From: Hydrogenophaga sp.
Lineage (GTDB): Bacteria; Pseudomonadota; Gammaproteobacteria; Burkholderiales; Burkholderiaceae_C
Direction: 5' to 3'
DNA: 64,000 nucleotides
Assembly: GCF_019635465.1 (NCBI RefSeq)
Contig: NZ_JAHBZK010000009.1
Coordinates: 62,001-126,000, forward strand
Below, in pieces: positions 52,378 through 60,175 of this stretch. How positions within the stretch are numbered: position 1 is the stretch's first letter; each line of letters opens with the position of its first letter. The position numbers and the translations under genes were made by a program. The notes beneath the pieces were generated by a model. The model saw only the letters and a list, made by a program, of their open reading frames with translations. It searched no databases and had not been told where the DNA came from.

Positions 52378-53357
52378 GCATTGCCAAAGCCCAACTCGAA
52401 CGGCTGCCGCGCAGCATCGTCGCCGTTCTGATCGTCGGCCTTCTGGCGCTGGCCGCGTTTCCCTTCGTGCCCTTTGATGGCCGCGACTTCTACGTCGGCA
52501 TGCTCACGCAGATGATGATCCTGGCGATCTTCGCCATGAGCCTGGACCTGCTGCAGGGCGTCACCGGACTCGTCTCGCTCGGCCACGCTGCCTTCTTCGG
52601 CCTGGCGGGCTACGCCCTTGCCTTCCTCACCCCCGCCGACACGCCCATCGCTGTGTGGTGGTCGCTGACGGCCGCGGCGGCGGCGGCCGGCCTGGCCGCA
52701 CTGGTCATCGGTTTCTTCGTGGTGCGCACCCACGGCATCTACTTCATCATGGTCACCATGGCCTTCGCGCAGATGGTGTACTTCCTGTTCTTCGACAACA
52801 AGGCGCTGGGCGGCTCCGACGGCATCTACGTGAACTTCCGTCCCGACGCGAGCGCGCTGGGCATCGACCTGGAGAATCGGGTCGCGTTCTATTACTTCAC
52901 GCTGGTGGTGCTGCTGGCGCTGTACTTCGCGCTGCGCAGGCTGTTGTTCTCGCCGTTCGGTCGCGCACTGGCCGGCATCCGGGTCAACGAGCACCGCATG
53001 CGGGCCGTGGGCTACGGCACCTTCGGCTACAAGCTCACCGCATTCACGCTGGCGGGTGCGCTGGCCGGCGTGGCGGGCTACCTGTGGGCAGCGCAAACCG
53101 GCTTCGTCAACCCGGAGCTCATGGGTTTTCACCTGAGCGCGCACGCGATCATGATGGTCATCCTGGGCGGCATGGGCAACTTCGCCGGCGCCATCGTCGG
53201 CGCCTTCGCCTTCGAGTACGTCATGCACCTGTTCAAGGACCTGACCAAGCACTGGCAGTTGCTCATGGGCGGGTTCATCGTGCTGGTGGTCATCGTGGCG
53301 CCACGCGGCCTGCTGGGTCTGGTGGAGCGCTTCACCCGCCGCGGAGGCCAGGCATGA
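52374..53357 (+). CDS. livM: ABC transporter permease, LivM type
   Basis: Second permease of the Liv transporter, 327 residues with about nine hydrophobic segments. The LivM block GLVSLGHAAFFGLAGYALAFL (about 65-85) and the cytoplasmic coupling region FGRALAGIRVNEHRMRAVGY are clear. ATG 52374 is used. Its stop overlaps livG by ATGA. An upstream frame beginning inside livH is rejected. Confidence 0.92.
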   Translation: MSIAKAQLERLPRSIVAVLIVGLLALAAFPFVPFDGRDFYVGMLTQMMILAIFAMSLDLLQGVTGLVSLGHAAFFGLAGYALAFLTPADTPIAVWWSLTAAAAAAGLAALVIGFFVVRTHGIYFIMVTMAFAQMVYFLFFDNKALGGSDGIYVNFRPDASALGIDLENRVAFYYFTLVVLLALYFALRRLLFSPFGRALAGIRVNEHRMRAVGYGTFGYKLTAFTLAGALAGVAGYLWAAQTGFVNPELMGFHLSAHAIMMVILGGMGNFAGAIVGAFAFEYVMHLFKDLTKHWQLLMGGFIVLVVIVAPRGLLGLVERFTRRGGQA

Positions 53358-54118
53358 GCGAATTGCTGCTTTCTGCAAAACAACTCACCAAGCGCTTCGG
53401 TGGCCTGGCCGCGGTCAACGACGTGTCGGTCAATCTGCACCGCGGGCGCATTCACGCGGTGATCGGGCCCAACGGCGCCGGCAAGTCCACGCTGACCAAC
53501 CTGCTCTCGGGCGACCTGCCGCCCACCAGCGGGCGCATCGAACTCAATGGGCAGGACATCACCGGCTGGTCACCCGAGCGCATCTCACGCCAGGGCCTGG
53601 GCCGCAGCTACCAGAAGACCAACATCTTTCTGCCCTTCAGCGTGTGGGACAACGTACGTCTGGCCGCGCAGTCGCGCGAGCGCCAGCTTCCGTTCAATCC
53701 GCTGCACTGGTTCACGAGTGCGGCCCGCATGAGCGAAGTCAATGCACGTTGCGAGCGCGCCATCGAACTCGCCGGTCTGACCGAACGCACGCACCAGATC
53801 GCCGCAGCCATCAGCCACGGCGAGCAGCGCCAGCTCGAGGTGGCCATGACGCTGGCGACCGAGCCCACCGTGCTGCTGCTGGACGAACCCCTGGCCGGCA
53901 TGGGCGCGGCCGAAGCCGAGAGCATGGTGGCGCTGCTGCAGCGCCTCAAACCCGAGCACGCCATCATGCTGGTCGAGCACGACATGGACGCTGTCTTCGC
54001 GCTGGCCGATGTGCTGACCGTGATGGTCAATGGCCAGGTGATCGCCAGCGGCACGCCCGAGCAGATCCGCAACGACGAAGGCGTGCAGGCCGCCTACCTC
54101 GGGGAAGAACACGCATGA
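53354..54118 (+). CDS. livG: ABC transporter ATP-binding protein, LivG type
   Basis: Nucleotide-binding subunit of 254 residues with Walker A GPNGAGKST (about 37-45), the LivG-specific GRSYQKTNIFLPFSVWDNV Q-loop region, signature ISHGEQRQLEVAMTLA (S-H-G-E replaces the usual LSGGQ), Walker B VLLLDEPLAGMG and H-loop LVEHDMDAVF. It overlaps livM and livF by four bases each. Confidence 0.93.
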   Translation: MSELLLSAKQLTKRFGGLAAVNDVSVNLHRGRIHAVIGPNGAGKSTLTNLLSGDLPPTSGRIELNGQDITGWSPERISRQGLGRSYQKTNIFLPFSVWDNVRLAAQSRERQLPFNPLHWFTSAARMSEVNARCERAIELAGLTERTHQIAAAISHGEQRQLEVAMTLATEPTVLLLDEPLAGMGAAEAESMVALLQRLKPEHAIMLVEHDMDAVFALADVLTVMVNGQVIASGTPEQIRNDEGVQAAYLGEEHA

Positions 54119-54825
54119 ACGCGCTCATCGACGCCCGCGGCGTGCACACCCACTACGGCCAGAGCCACATCCTGCGCGGGGTCAATCTGCGCATCGAGGC
54201 CGGCCAGACCATCGGCCTGATGGGCCGCAACGGCATGGGCAAGACCACGCTGCTCAAGTCCATCGTCGGGCTGGTCAAACCCAGCGGCGGCCAGGTGCAG
54301 GTCAGGGGCCGCGACATGACCGGCGCCACCCCCTACGCGGTGGCGCGCGAGGGCATTGCCTACGTGCCCGAAGGCCGTGGCATCTTCGGCAACCTGAGCG
54401 TGAAAGAGAACCTGGTGATGGCCGCCCGCCCGGGCACACGTGGCCAGCGCGAGTGGACCTACGAGCGCGTGCTCGAGACCTTTCCGCGCCTGGCCGAGCG
54501 CCTGGGCCATGGTGGCCAGCAACTCAGCGGCGGCGAGCAGCAGATGCTCACCATCGGCCGCGCACTGATGACGAATCCCGACCTGCTCATCCTCGACGAG
54601 GCCACCGAAGGCCTGGCCCCGCTGATCGCGCGCGAGATCTGGCGCATCTGCGGCCTGATCCGCGAGAGCGGTATCAGCAGCGTGATCGTCGACAAGAACT
54701 GGAAACACGTCACGCAGATCACCGATCGCAACCTGATCCTGGTGAAGGGCGAGGTGGTGTTTGAAGGGGCCACTTCGGAACTGCTCGCCAAGCCTGAATT
54801 GCTGGCCCTGCATCTGGGCGTTTAG
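54115..54825 (+). CDS. livF: ABC transporter ATP-binding protein, LivF type
   Basis: Second nucleotide-binding subunit, 236 residues, with Walker A GRNGMGKTT (about 37-45), LivF's AYVPEGRGIFGNLSVKENL, signature LSGGEQQMLTIGRAL and Walker B LLILDEATEGLAP. The H-loop His is replaced: the sequence reads SVIVDKNWKHV instead of the usual EQN or H-loop pattern. It is the last gene of the liv operon; a GACCACGC/GCGTGGTC hairpin lies at 54849-54875. Confidence 0.93.
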   Translation: MNALIDARGVHTHYGQSHILRGVNLRIEAGQTIGLMGRNGMGKTTLLKSIVGLVKPSGGQVQVRGRDMTGATPYAVAREGIAYVPEGRGIFGNLSVKENLVMAARPGTRGQREWTYERVLETFPRLAERLGHGGQQLSGGEQQMLTIGRALMTNPDLLILDEATEGLAPLIAREIWRICGLIRESGISSVIVDKNWKHVTQITDRNLILVKGEVVFEGATSELLAKPELLALHLGV

Positions 54826-55265
54826 TTCGCACGCTGGCTTCGCTCGACGACCACGCGCTGGCGGCTGGCGTGGTCCGCGTTCTCCGGCCCACGCTCGCGG
54901 GCGTCTGCACCCTCACTCAAACATCGGTTCATCAACACCGTGTCGGCGCTCTGCCTCAGCGGCAACCGCGAATGGGGCCTGCGCCCGCGAACCCCACCAG
55001 CCACCGAGAGTGACGAGCAGGCATGCCTGCGGCGGTTTTCGGCGGTGTGTCGGAGCGCCACCGGGGTCGATGGGGTGGGTGTCCGCTCGCAGGCGCCAAT
55101 TCGCGGTTGCCACTGAGGTCGCGTGCCCAAAGCGGTGTGACGCCCGGGTGCAGGCCTGCCTAAGCAGACGCCCGCGAGCAAGCCGGAGAACGGATACCCA
55201 CCCCGTCGACCCTGAACAAACGTTGGAGAGAAGCGCCAGCCCAGAGCAAACGTTGGCGAGAAGGC
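54826..55265. other. Gene-free 440-bp gap with nested inverted repeats
   Basis: No convincing gene lies between livF and the GntR regulator. The open frames on the minus strand (about 119 and 66 codons) have no ribosome-binding sites and cover the inverted repeats described below, so I do not call them. The gap holds a livF-proximal hairpin, the concentric inverted repeat at 54878-55192, and a 30-bp tandem duplication at 55214-55273. Confidence 0.6.
54878..55192. repeat. Large concentric imperfect inverted repeat
   Basis: Two pairs of arms share one centre near 55036. Outer arms are 54878-54908 and 55164-55192: CGTTCTCCGGC and GCTCGCGGGCGTCTGC match perfectly, separated by 4 or 2 nt. Inner arms are 54954-54979 and 55092-55118 (about 26 nt with three differences, core GGCAACCGCGAAT). 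A perfect palindrome GCAGGCATGCCTGC (55017-55030) lies near the centre. A further inverted pair, 55064-55085 with 55191-55212 (20 of 22 matching), overlaps the right arm. A transcript would fold into a long hairpin. No target-site duplication was found. Confidence 0.65.
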
Positions 55266-55273
55266 TCAGCCCA
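55214..55273. repeat. 30-bp tandem duplication
   Basis: Two adjacent 30-bp units (55214-55243 and 55244-55273) match at 25 of 30 positions, sharing CAAACGTTGG and GAGAAG. The second unit covers the stop codon and last codons of the GntR-family regulator gene, so duplication probably started from the regulator's 3' end. Confidence 0.7.
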
Positions 55274-55985
55274 CCACCAGCTTCATCAACGGCATCACCC
55301 GCTCACTCTCCGATCGCCGCTCCAGCGCCAGGCGCATGTTCATCTGCGCCACCTCGGTGTGCTCGGTGCCCAGCGCCTGGGCCCGCGCACCTTCGCCGCG
55401 TTTGAGCGCATCGAACAACATGTGGTGTTGCCGGTGGGCATAGAGCATCCAGTCACGGTCCAGCGCCACCGTGCCTTGCATGGGCAGCATGGCCGATGCC
55501 GGCGCAAAGGGCAGCTTGTCGTTGAGCGTCACGGCGCGCTGCAAGGCGCGGTTGCCGCAAGCCGCCAGGATCAGCGCATGAAAGCGGTCGTTCATGCGGG
55601 CGTAGGCGGCATAGCTCTCCAGCGTGAGCGGGTCATCGGCCAGCAGCCGGTCGCCCTCTTCCAGCGCGGCCTGCAGGTCGTGCTGCAGCGCGCGCGACAG
55701 ACCGTGCTCGGCCACCAGGCGCGCGGCCATGCCTTCCAGGTGACCGCGCACCGCGATGGCGTCGATCACCTCCTGCGCGGTGAACTGACGCACCAGGAAC
55801 TTGCCCGTGTCATTGGCTTCAACCAGCCCCTCCTGCTCCAGCGTCACCAGGGCCGCCCGCACCGGTGTGCGAGACGCCCCCAGCCGCTCGGCCAGTTGCT
55901 GTTCGGCCAGGCGCTGCCCGGGCTCGAATTCGCCCGACAGGATCCAGTCGCGCAATTGCATCAAAACAGTTTCTTGCAAGCTCAT
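55266..55985 (-). CDS. GntR family transcriptional regulator with FCD domain
   Basis: A 239-residue regulator. The N-terminal winged helix-turn-helix includes GQRLAEQQLAERLGASRTPV, and the all-helical FCD ligand domain (about 85-230) carries the metal/ligand His and Asp pattern (ARMNDRFHALILAACGN). Such regulators usually respond to organic acids and often sense the substrate of an adjacent catabolic operon. It is divergent from the Rieske oxygenase gene across a 73-bp spacer containing a palindromic candidate operator. Confidence 0.9.
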   Translation of the reverse strand: MSLQETVLMQLRDWILSGEFEPGQRLAEQQLAERLGASRTPVRAALVTLEQEGLVEANDTGKFLVRQFTAQEVIDAIAVRGHLEGMAARLVAEHGLSRALQHDLQAALEEGDRLLADDPLTLESYAAYARMNDRFHALILAACGNRALQRAVTLNDKLPFAPASAMLPMQGTVALDRDWMLYAHRQHHMLFDALKRGEGARAQALGTEHTEVAQMNMRLALERRSESERVMPLMKLVVG

Positions 55986-56011
55986 GGCGCGAGAATGTAC
56001 ACTGAATCGCC

Positions 56012-56029
56012 AAAACGGTATCCCGTTTT
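56012..56029. promoter_or_regulatory. Palindromic candidate operator of the GntR-type regulator
   Basis: AAAACGGTATCCCGTTTT contains perfect 7-bp arms (AAAACGG / CCGTTTT) around a 4-nt centre. It lies in the 73-bp spacer between the divergent regulator and Rieske genes. It is A/T-richer than its surroundings. A second possible site, GTACAC, is at 55997-56002. Confidence 0.55.
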
Positions 56030-56058
56030 ACCCTGATCGATTCATCACCTACCGCCCC

Positions 56059-57447
56059 ATGAAAGCCGAACTCAATCAACGCCTGACCCAGGTCGGCCCC
56101 GGCACCCCCGCCGGTGAGCTGCTGCGCCGCTACTGGCAGCCCGTCGCCCTGCTCGACGAATTCGACCCCGCCATCGATCCGGCCATGGCCGTGCGGCCGG
56201 TCAAGCCGGTACGCCTGCTGGGCCAGAACTTCGTGCTGTTCAAGGATGCTCAGGGCCGCTTCGGCATGCTCGACCGCGACTGCCCCCACCGCGGCGCCGA
56301 CCTGGCTTTCGGCCGCAACGAAGGCGACGGCCTGCGCTGCCCCTTCCATGGCTGGAAGTTCGACGTCGAAGGCCGCTGCCTGGAAACACCGGCCGAACCC
56401 GTGGGCAGCACCCTGTGCCAGCGCGTACGCCAGCAGAGCTACCCGCTAGTGGAACGCAGCGGCGTGCTGTTTGCCTGGCTCGGCGCCGAAGGCAAAGCGC
56501 CGCCACTGCCGGCGCTGGACTGCTTTGAAGCGCCAGCCAGCCACACCTTTGCCTTCAAGGGCCTGTGGAACTGCAACTGGCTGCAGTCGCTGGAAGTCGG
56601 CATCGACCCGGCGCACGCCTCCTACCTGCACCGCTTCTTCAACGACGCATCGCTGGACGACGCCTATGGCAAACAGTTCCGCGGCGCCAGTGCCGGCGAG
56701 GTCGAGGGCGAACGCTGGCCCATGACGCGCGTGATGCGCGAGTTCGGCCGCCCGGACATCAGCCACGAAGCCAAGCCCTGGGGCCTGCAGCTGACCGCCC
56801 TGCGCCAGCTCAACGAGCAGCTCACCCACGTGCGCGTGACCAACGCGGTGTTCCCGCAGACCTTCGTCATTCCGCTGTCGGAGACCATGACCATCACCCA
56901 GATGCATGTGCCGGTGGACGACACCCACAACTACTGGTACGCCTTCTTCACCAGCTTCGATGCGCCAGTGGACAAGGCCGCCATGCGCACGCCGCGGCTG
57001 CAAGCGGTGACCCTGCCCTTCTTCGAGCCGAAGATGGGCCGCCACAACCACTGGGGCTTCAACCCGCAGGAGCAGGTCGAGCGCACCTACCTCGGCATGG
57101 GTGAAGACGACATCAACGTGCACGACCAATGGGCTTGCGAGAGCATGGGCGCCATTCAGGACCGCACCCGCGAGCACCTGGGCACCAGCGACAAAGTCAT
57201 CATGGCCCACCGACGGTTGCTGCAGCAGGCCATCGACGCCGTCGAGAACGGGGGCGATGCACCCGGCATTGCCAGCACCGCCAGCCTGGCCGAGATCAGC
57301 GGGCCCGACACCATCGACGGCTTTGCGCCCACCGGCGCCTGGCAGGACTGGTGGCAGACCGCCGTGCGCGAGCGCCGCGAGCGCGCACCCTGGACCGTTG
57401 AGGGCAAAGCCCTCGCAGACGCAGCCGCAGCGTTAGGCGCCAAATGA
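56059..57447 (+). CDS. Rieske non-haem iron oxygenase, alpha subunit (LigXa/phthalate-dioxygenase type)
   Basis: Terminal oxygenase of 462 residues. The Rieske [2Fe-2S] cluster is bound by C75-x-H77 and C94-x2-H97 (DRDCPHRGAD and LRCPFHGWKFD). The mononuclear iron site is D183-x2-H186-x4-H191 within EVGIDPAHASYLH, with E179 as likely bridge to the neighbouring subunit. Length and layout fit alpha3-type demethylases/hydroxylases such as LigXa, rather than alpha3-beta3 dioxygenases; no beta subunit is encoded. Substrate unknown. Its stop overlaps the next start (ATGA), so oxygenase and GS-like ligase are coupled. Confidence 0.88.
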   Translation: MKAELNQRLTQVGPGTPAGELLRRYWQPVALLDEFDPAIDPAMAVRPVKPVRLLGQNFVLFKDAQGRFGMLDRDCPHRGADLAFGRNEGDGLRCPFHGWKFDVEGRCLETPAEPVGSTLCQRVRQQSYPLVERSGVLFAWLGAEGKAPPLPALDCFEAPASHTFAFKGLWNCNWLQSLEVGIDPAHASYLHRFFNDASLDDAYGKQFRGASAGEVEGERWPMTRVMREFGRPDISHEAKPWGLQLTALRQLNEQLTHVRVTNAVFPQTFVIPLSETMTITQMHVPVDDTHNYWYAFFTSFDAPVDKAAMRTPRLQAVTLPFFEPKMGRHNHWGFNPQEQVERTYLGMGEDDINVHDQWACESMGAIQDRTREHLGTSDKVIMAHRRLLQQAIDAVENGGDAPGIASTASLAEISGPDTIDGFAPTGAWQDWWQTAVRERRERAPWTVEGKALADAAAALGAK

Positions 57448-58919
57448 CCTTTTCTGCCCTCTGCGGCGTGCACGACGCCGCGCGCGAAGCCGCCTGCCTG
57501 CGCCTGAAGCGGCTCATCGAGGAGCGCGGCATCCAGCGGGTGCGTCTGGCCTGGTGCGACGCCCATGGCCTGCTGCGCGGCAAGACGCTGATGCCCCACG
57601 CCGCGTTGCGCGCATTGCGCGACGGCGTCGGCATGGTGGGCACGCTGATGCTCAAGGACACCGCCGACAAAACGGCGTGGAAGGTATTCGAGCCCGGTGG
57701 CACCGACGACCTGCCGGGCTTTGCCGGTGCGGCCAACCTGCTGCTGCTGCCCGACCCCGAGAGCTTCGTCGAGTTGCCCTGGGCGCCCGGCACCGGCTGG
57801 CTGCGCTGTCAGCCCTGGCACGCCGACGGCCAGCCCGTGGACTTCGACAGCCGGCGCGTGCTGCAGCATGCGCTGGCGACGCTGGCGCGCGAAGGGCTGG
57901 GCTTCAAGACCGGGCTCGAGGTCGAGTTCCACATCTACCGCATCACCGACACCACGCCGCAGCTCGATCCGCAACGCGCGGCCTGGCCCGGTGAGCCACC
58001 CGCCATGCAGATGGTGCACCCCGGCTACCAGTTGCAAGGCGAGGCCATGATCGACCTGGCCGACGAGCCGCTGCGCATCGTCGAGCGCACCGCACTGGGC
58101 CTGGGCCTGCCACTGCAGTCGCTCGAAATCGAGCTTGGCCCCAGCCAGGTCGAGGCGGTGTTCGATGCCACCGACGCGCTCACCGCCGCCGACCAGATGG
58201 TGCAGTTGCGCAACGGGGTGAAGCAGGCGCTTCGCCGCGCCGGCTACCACGCCACGTTCATGTGCCGTCCGCCGTTTCCCAACATCATGTCCAGCGGCTG
58301 GCACCTGCACCAATCGGTGGTGGAGCTGGCCACCGGCCGCAATGTGTTCGCGCGCGACGAGCCGCTGGTGGGCAGCACGCCGCAGGACGCGCAGCACACA
58401 CTGAGCAAGACCGGCGCGCACTGGCTGGCCGGCCTGCTCGCCCATGCCCGCGCCATCACGCCGCTGTGCACGCCCACGGTCAACGGCTTTGGTCGGTTCC
58501 GGCCCAACGCCCTCGCGCCGCAAGCCATTCTGTGGGGGCGCGACAACCGCGGCGCCATGCTGCGCGTGGTCGGCAACGCGGGCGACGCCGCCACACGCAT
58601 TGAAAACCGCCTGGGTGAACCGGCGGCCAATCCGTACCTGTGCATGGCCGGGCAGATCCACGCCGGGCTCGACGGCCTCAAGCGCGCACTGCTCCCTCCC
58701 ACCGGCACCGAAGCGCCTTACGCCGAAGGCGCCGAGCGCATTCCCACCAACCTTGGCGACGCATTGGCCGCCTTGCGCGCGGACCCGGCCATGGTGCAGG
58801 GCCTGGGCGAATCGGTGGTGAACCACTTCTGCCGCATCAAGCAGCAAGAGCTCGACCGCCACGCCGCCGCCGAAGACAAGGCAGATTTCGAACGCCGCGA
58901 GTACTTCGCCCGCTACTGA
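57444..58919 (+). CDS. Glutamine-synthetase-like ligase (probable gamma-glutamyl-amine synthetase)
   Basis: GS-family protein of 491 residues. It has the N-terminal beta-grasp domain (RLAWCDAHGLLRGK) and catalytic blocks GLEVEFHIY, ELGPSQVEAVF, MCRPPFPNIMSSGWHLHQS and WGRDNRGAMLRV, covering ATP, metal and glutamate sites. GlnA-like adenylylation and full-length features are missing; the sequence resembles GS-like enzymes that glutamylate amines (PuuA, IpuC, aniline AtdA1/TdnQ). Next to a Rieske oxygenase this recalls aniline-type dioxygenase systems, where glutamylation activates the amine. That role here is inference. Confidence 0.85.
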   Translation: MTFSALCGVHDAAREAACLRLKRLIEERGIQRVRLAWCDAHGLLRGKTLMPHAALRALRDGVGMVGTLMLKDTADKTAWKVFEPGGTDDLPGFAGAANLLLLPDPESFVELPWAPGTGWLRCQPWHADGQPVDFDSRRVLQHALATLAREGLGFKTGLEVEFHIYRITDTTPQLDPQRAAWPGEPPAMQMVHPGYQLQGEAMIDLADEPLRIVERTALGLGLPLQSLEIELGPSQVEAVFDATDALTAADQMVQLRNGVKQALRRAGYHATFMCRPPFPNIMSSGWHLHQSVVELATGRNVFARDEPLVGSTPQDAQHTLSKTGAHWLAGLLAHARAITPLCTPTVNGFGRFRPNALAPQAILWGRDNRGAMLRVVGNAGDAATRIENRLGEPAANPYLCMAGQIHAGLDGLKRALLPPTGTEAPYAEGAERIPTNLGDALAALRADPAMVQGLGESVVNHFCRIKQQELDRHAAAEDKADFERREYFARY

Positions 58920-58982
58920 AGCAACACCCCCACGATCCTTTGGGCGCTGAGGGTTGCGCGTTCGGCGAGACCGCTCGATCTA

Positions 58983-59038
58983 CCCAACGCCCAACGCCCA
59001 ACGCCCAACGCCCAACGCCCAACGCCCAACGCCCAACG
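58983..59038. repeat. Heptanucleotide tandem repeat (CCCAACG)8
   Basis: Eight perfect copies of CCCAACG fill 58983-59038, ending one base before the ferredoxin ATG. No Shine-Dalgarno sequence is visible between the array and the start codon. Since seven is not a multiple of three, changes in copy number would also shift any reading through it. Confidence 0.95.
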
Positions 59039-59039
59039 A

Positions 59040-59366
59040 ATGATGATCCAGATCCACTTCATCGCCCCCGACCAGCGCACCCGCGACGTGCAATGTGCGC
59101 CCGGCCAGAGCCTCATGAAAGCCGCAGTCGATGCCGGCATCGATCAGATCGCCGCCGACTGCGGCGGCACGCTCACCTGCGCCACCTGCCACGTCTATGT
59201 CGACGAGGCATGGGTGGGCCGGCTGCCCGCACCGGTCGCCGACGAATCCGACATGCTCGATTTCGCCGCCGCCGCGGTGAAGCCGAACAGCCGCCTGTCC
59301 TGCCAGATCATGCTCACGCCCGAGCTCGATGGTCTGGTGGTGCACCTGCCGGACACCCAGTACTGA
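59040..59366 (+). CDS. [2Fe-2S] ferredoxin, adrenodoxin type
   Basis: Electron carrier of 108 residues. The cluster ligands are C41, C47 and C50 (CGGTLTCATC: C-x5-C-x2-C) and C88 (SCQI), with the acidic DEAWVG and PVADESDMLDFA region typical of vertebrate-type ferredoxins. It most likely passes electrons to the Rieske oxygenase. The start MMIQ offers two ATGs (59040, 59043). It follows the (CCCAACG)8 array and is 24 bp before the hydrolase gene. No ferredoxin reductase is nearby. Confidence 0.88.
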   Translation: MMIQIHFIAPDQRTRDVQCAPGQSLMKAAVDAGIDQIAADCGGTLTCATCHVYVDEAWVGRLPAPVADESDMLDFAAAAVKPNSRLSCQIMLTPELDGLVVHLPDTQY

Positions 59367-59390
59367 GCGGCGGTGGCACACTCGCACCCC

Positions 59391-60089
59391 ATGACCTCCT
59401 ACCTGTTCACCCCACCCCCCACCGTGTCCGTGCCCATCGTGGGGCGTGGCGAGCGCTTCCCGGTTCACCGCATTTACTGCGTCGGCCGCAACTACGAAGA
59501 GCATGCGAAGGAAATGGGCTTCACCGGCCGCGAGCCGCCGTTCTTCTTCCTCAAGCCGGCCGACGCCATCGTGGTGGCCGATGCGGGCCAGACGGCCAGC
59601 ATGCCCTACCCGTCGCTGACCAAGAACCTGCACCATGAGATCGAACTGGTGGTGGCCATCGGCACGGGTGGCAAGAACATCGCCGCGGCCGACGCGTTCA
59701 AGCACGTCTACGGCTACGCAGTGGGTCTGGACATGACGCGCCGCGACCTGCAAAACGACATGAAGAAACAGGGGCGCCCCTGGTCCATCGGCAAAGGCTT
59801 CGACCACTCGGCGCCCATCGGCCCCATCACCCCGGCAGATCAAGCCGGAGACGTGGTCAATGCCGCCATCTGGTTGCAGGTCAATGGCGCCGACCGTCAG
59901 CGCAGCGCCGTGAACAAGCTGATCTGGAACATCGCCGAGACCATCGAGCACCTGTCGGCCGCCTGGGAACTGCAGCCTGGCGACCTCATCTATACCGGCA
60001 CCCCCGAAGGCGTGAACGCGGTCGTCGCGGGCGACGTCCTGCATGGTGGCGTCGACGGCCTGACACCGATCACGGTGAAAGTGGTCTGA
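59391..60089 (+). CDS. Fumarylacetoacetate hydrolase family protein
   Basis: FAH-superfamily enzyme of 232 residues. It has [13 protein letters not shown] at the N-terminus, metal ligands Glu/Glu in [11 protein letters not shown] and Asp in [22 protein letters not shown] and the C-terminal [15 protein letters not shown]. The family hydrolyses acylpyruvates and oxo-acids from ring cleavage or decarboxylates oxaloacetate. In this setting it may process a downstream catabolic intermediate. ATG 59391 is used. Confidence 0.9.
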   Translation: MTSYLFTPPPTVSVPIVGRGERFPVHRIYCVGRNYEEHAKEMGFTGREPPFFFLKPADAIVVADAGQTASMPYPSLTKNLHHEIELVVAIGTGGKNIAAADAFKHVYGYAVGLDMTRRDLQNDMKKQGRPWSIGKGFDHSAPIGPITPADQAGDVVNAAIWLQVNGADRQRSAVNKLIWNIAETIEHLSAAWELQPGDLIYTGTPEGVNAVVAGDVLHGGVDGLTPITVKVV

Positions 60090-60175
60090 TCCCCGCCTGC
60101 GGGTATCACCTCTTCCCACACCCACAGCGATAGTTCAAGCTTCAATCGATCATCAACCCGAAGGAGACCCATCCC

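Noticed and set aside
50144-52417. 757-codon open frame antisense to livK and livH
   Set aside because: Antisense shadow spanning two genes with clear Liv motifs; product is low-complexity Gln/His/Arg.
54822-55181. 119-codon minus-strand frame in the livF-regulator gap, and a 66-codon frame inside it
   Set aside because: Both lie over the nested inverted repeats, lack ribosome-binding sites and have Arg/Pro-rich products; better explained as repeat sequence.
58983-59038. CRISPR array
   Set aside because: The 7-bp units are directly adjacent with no spacers; it is a simple tandem repeat. No other array-like pattern was seen in the window.
58980-60125. Minus-strand frame containing GVGRWAL repeats
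   Set aside because: The repeats come from reading the (CCCAACG)8 array; the rest is antisense to the FAH hydrolase gene.
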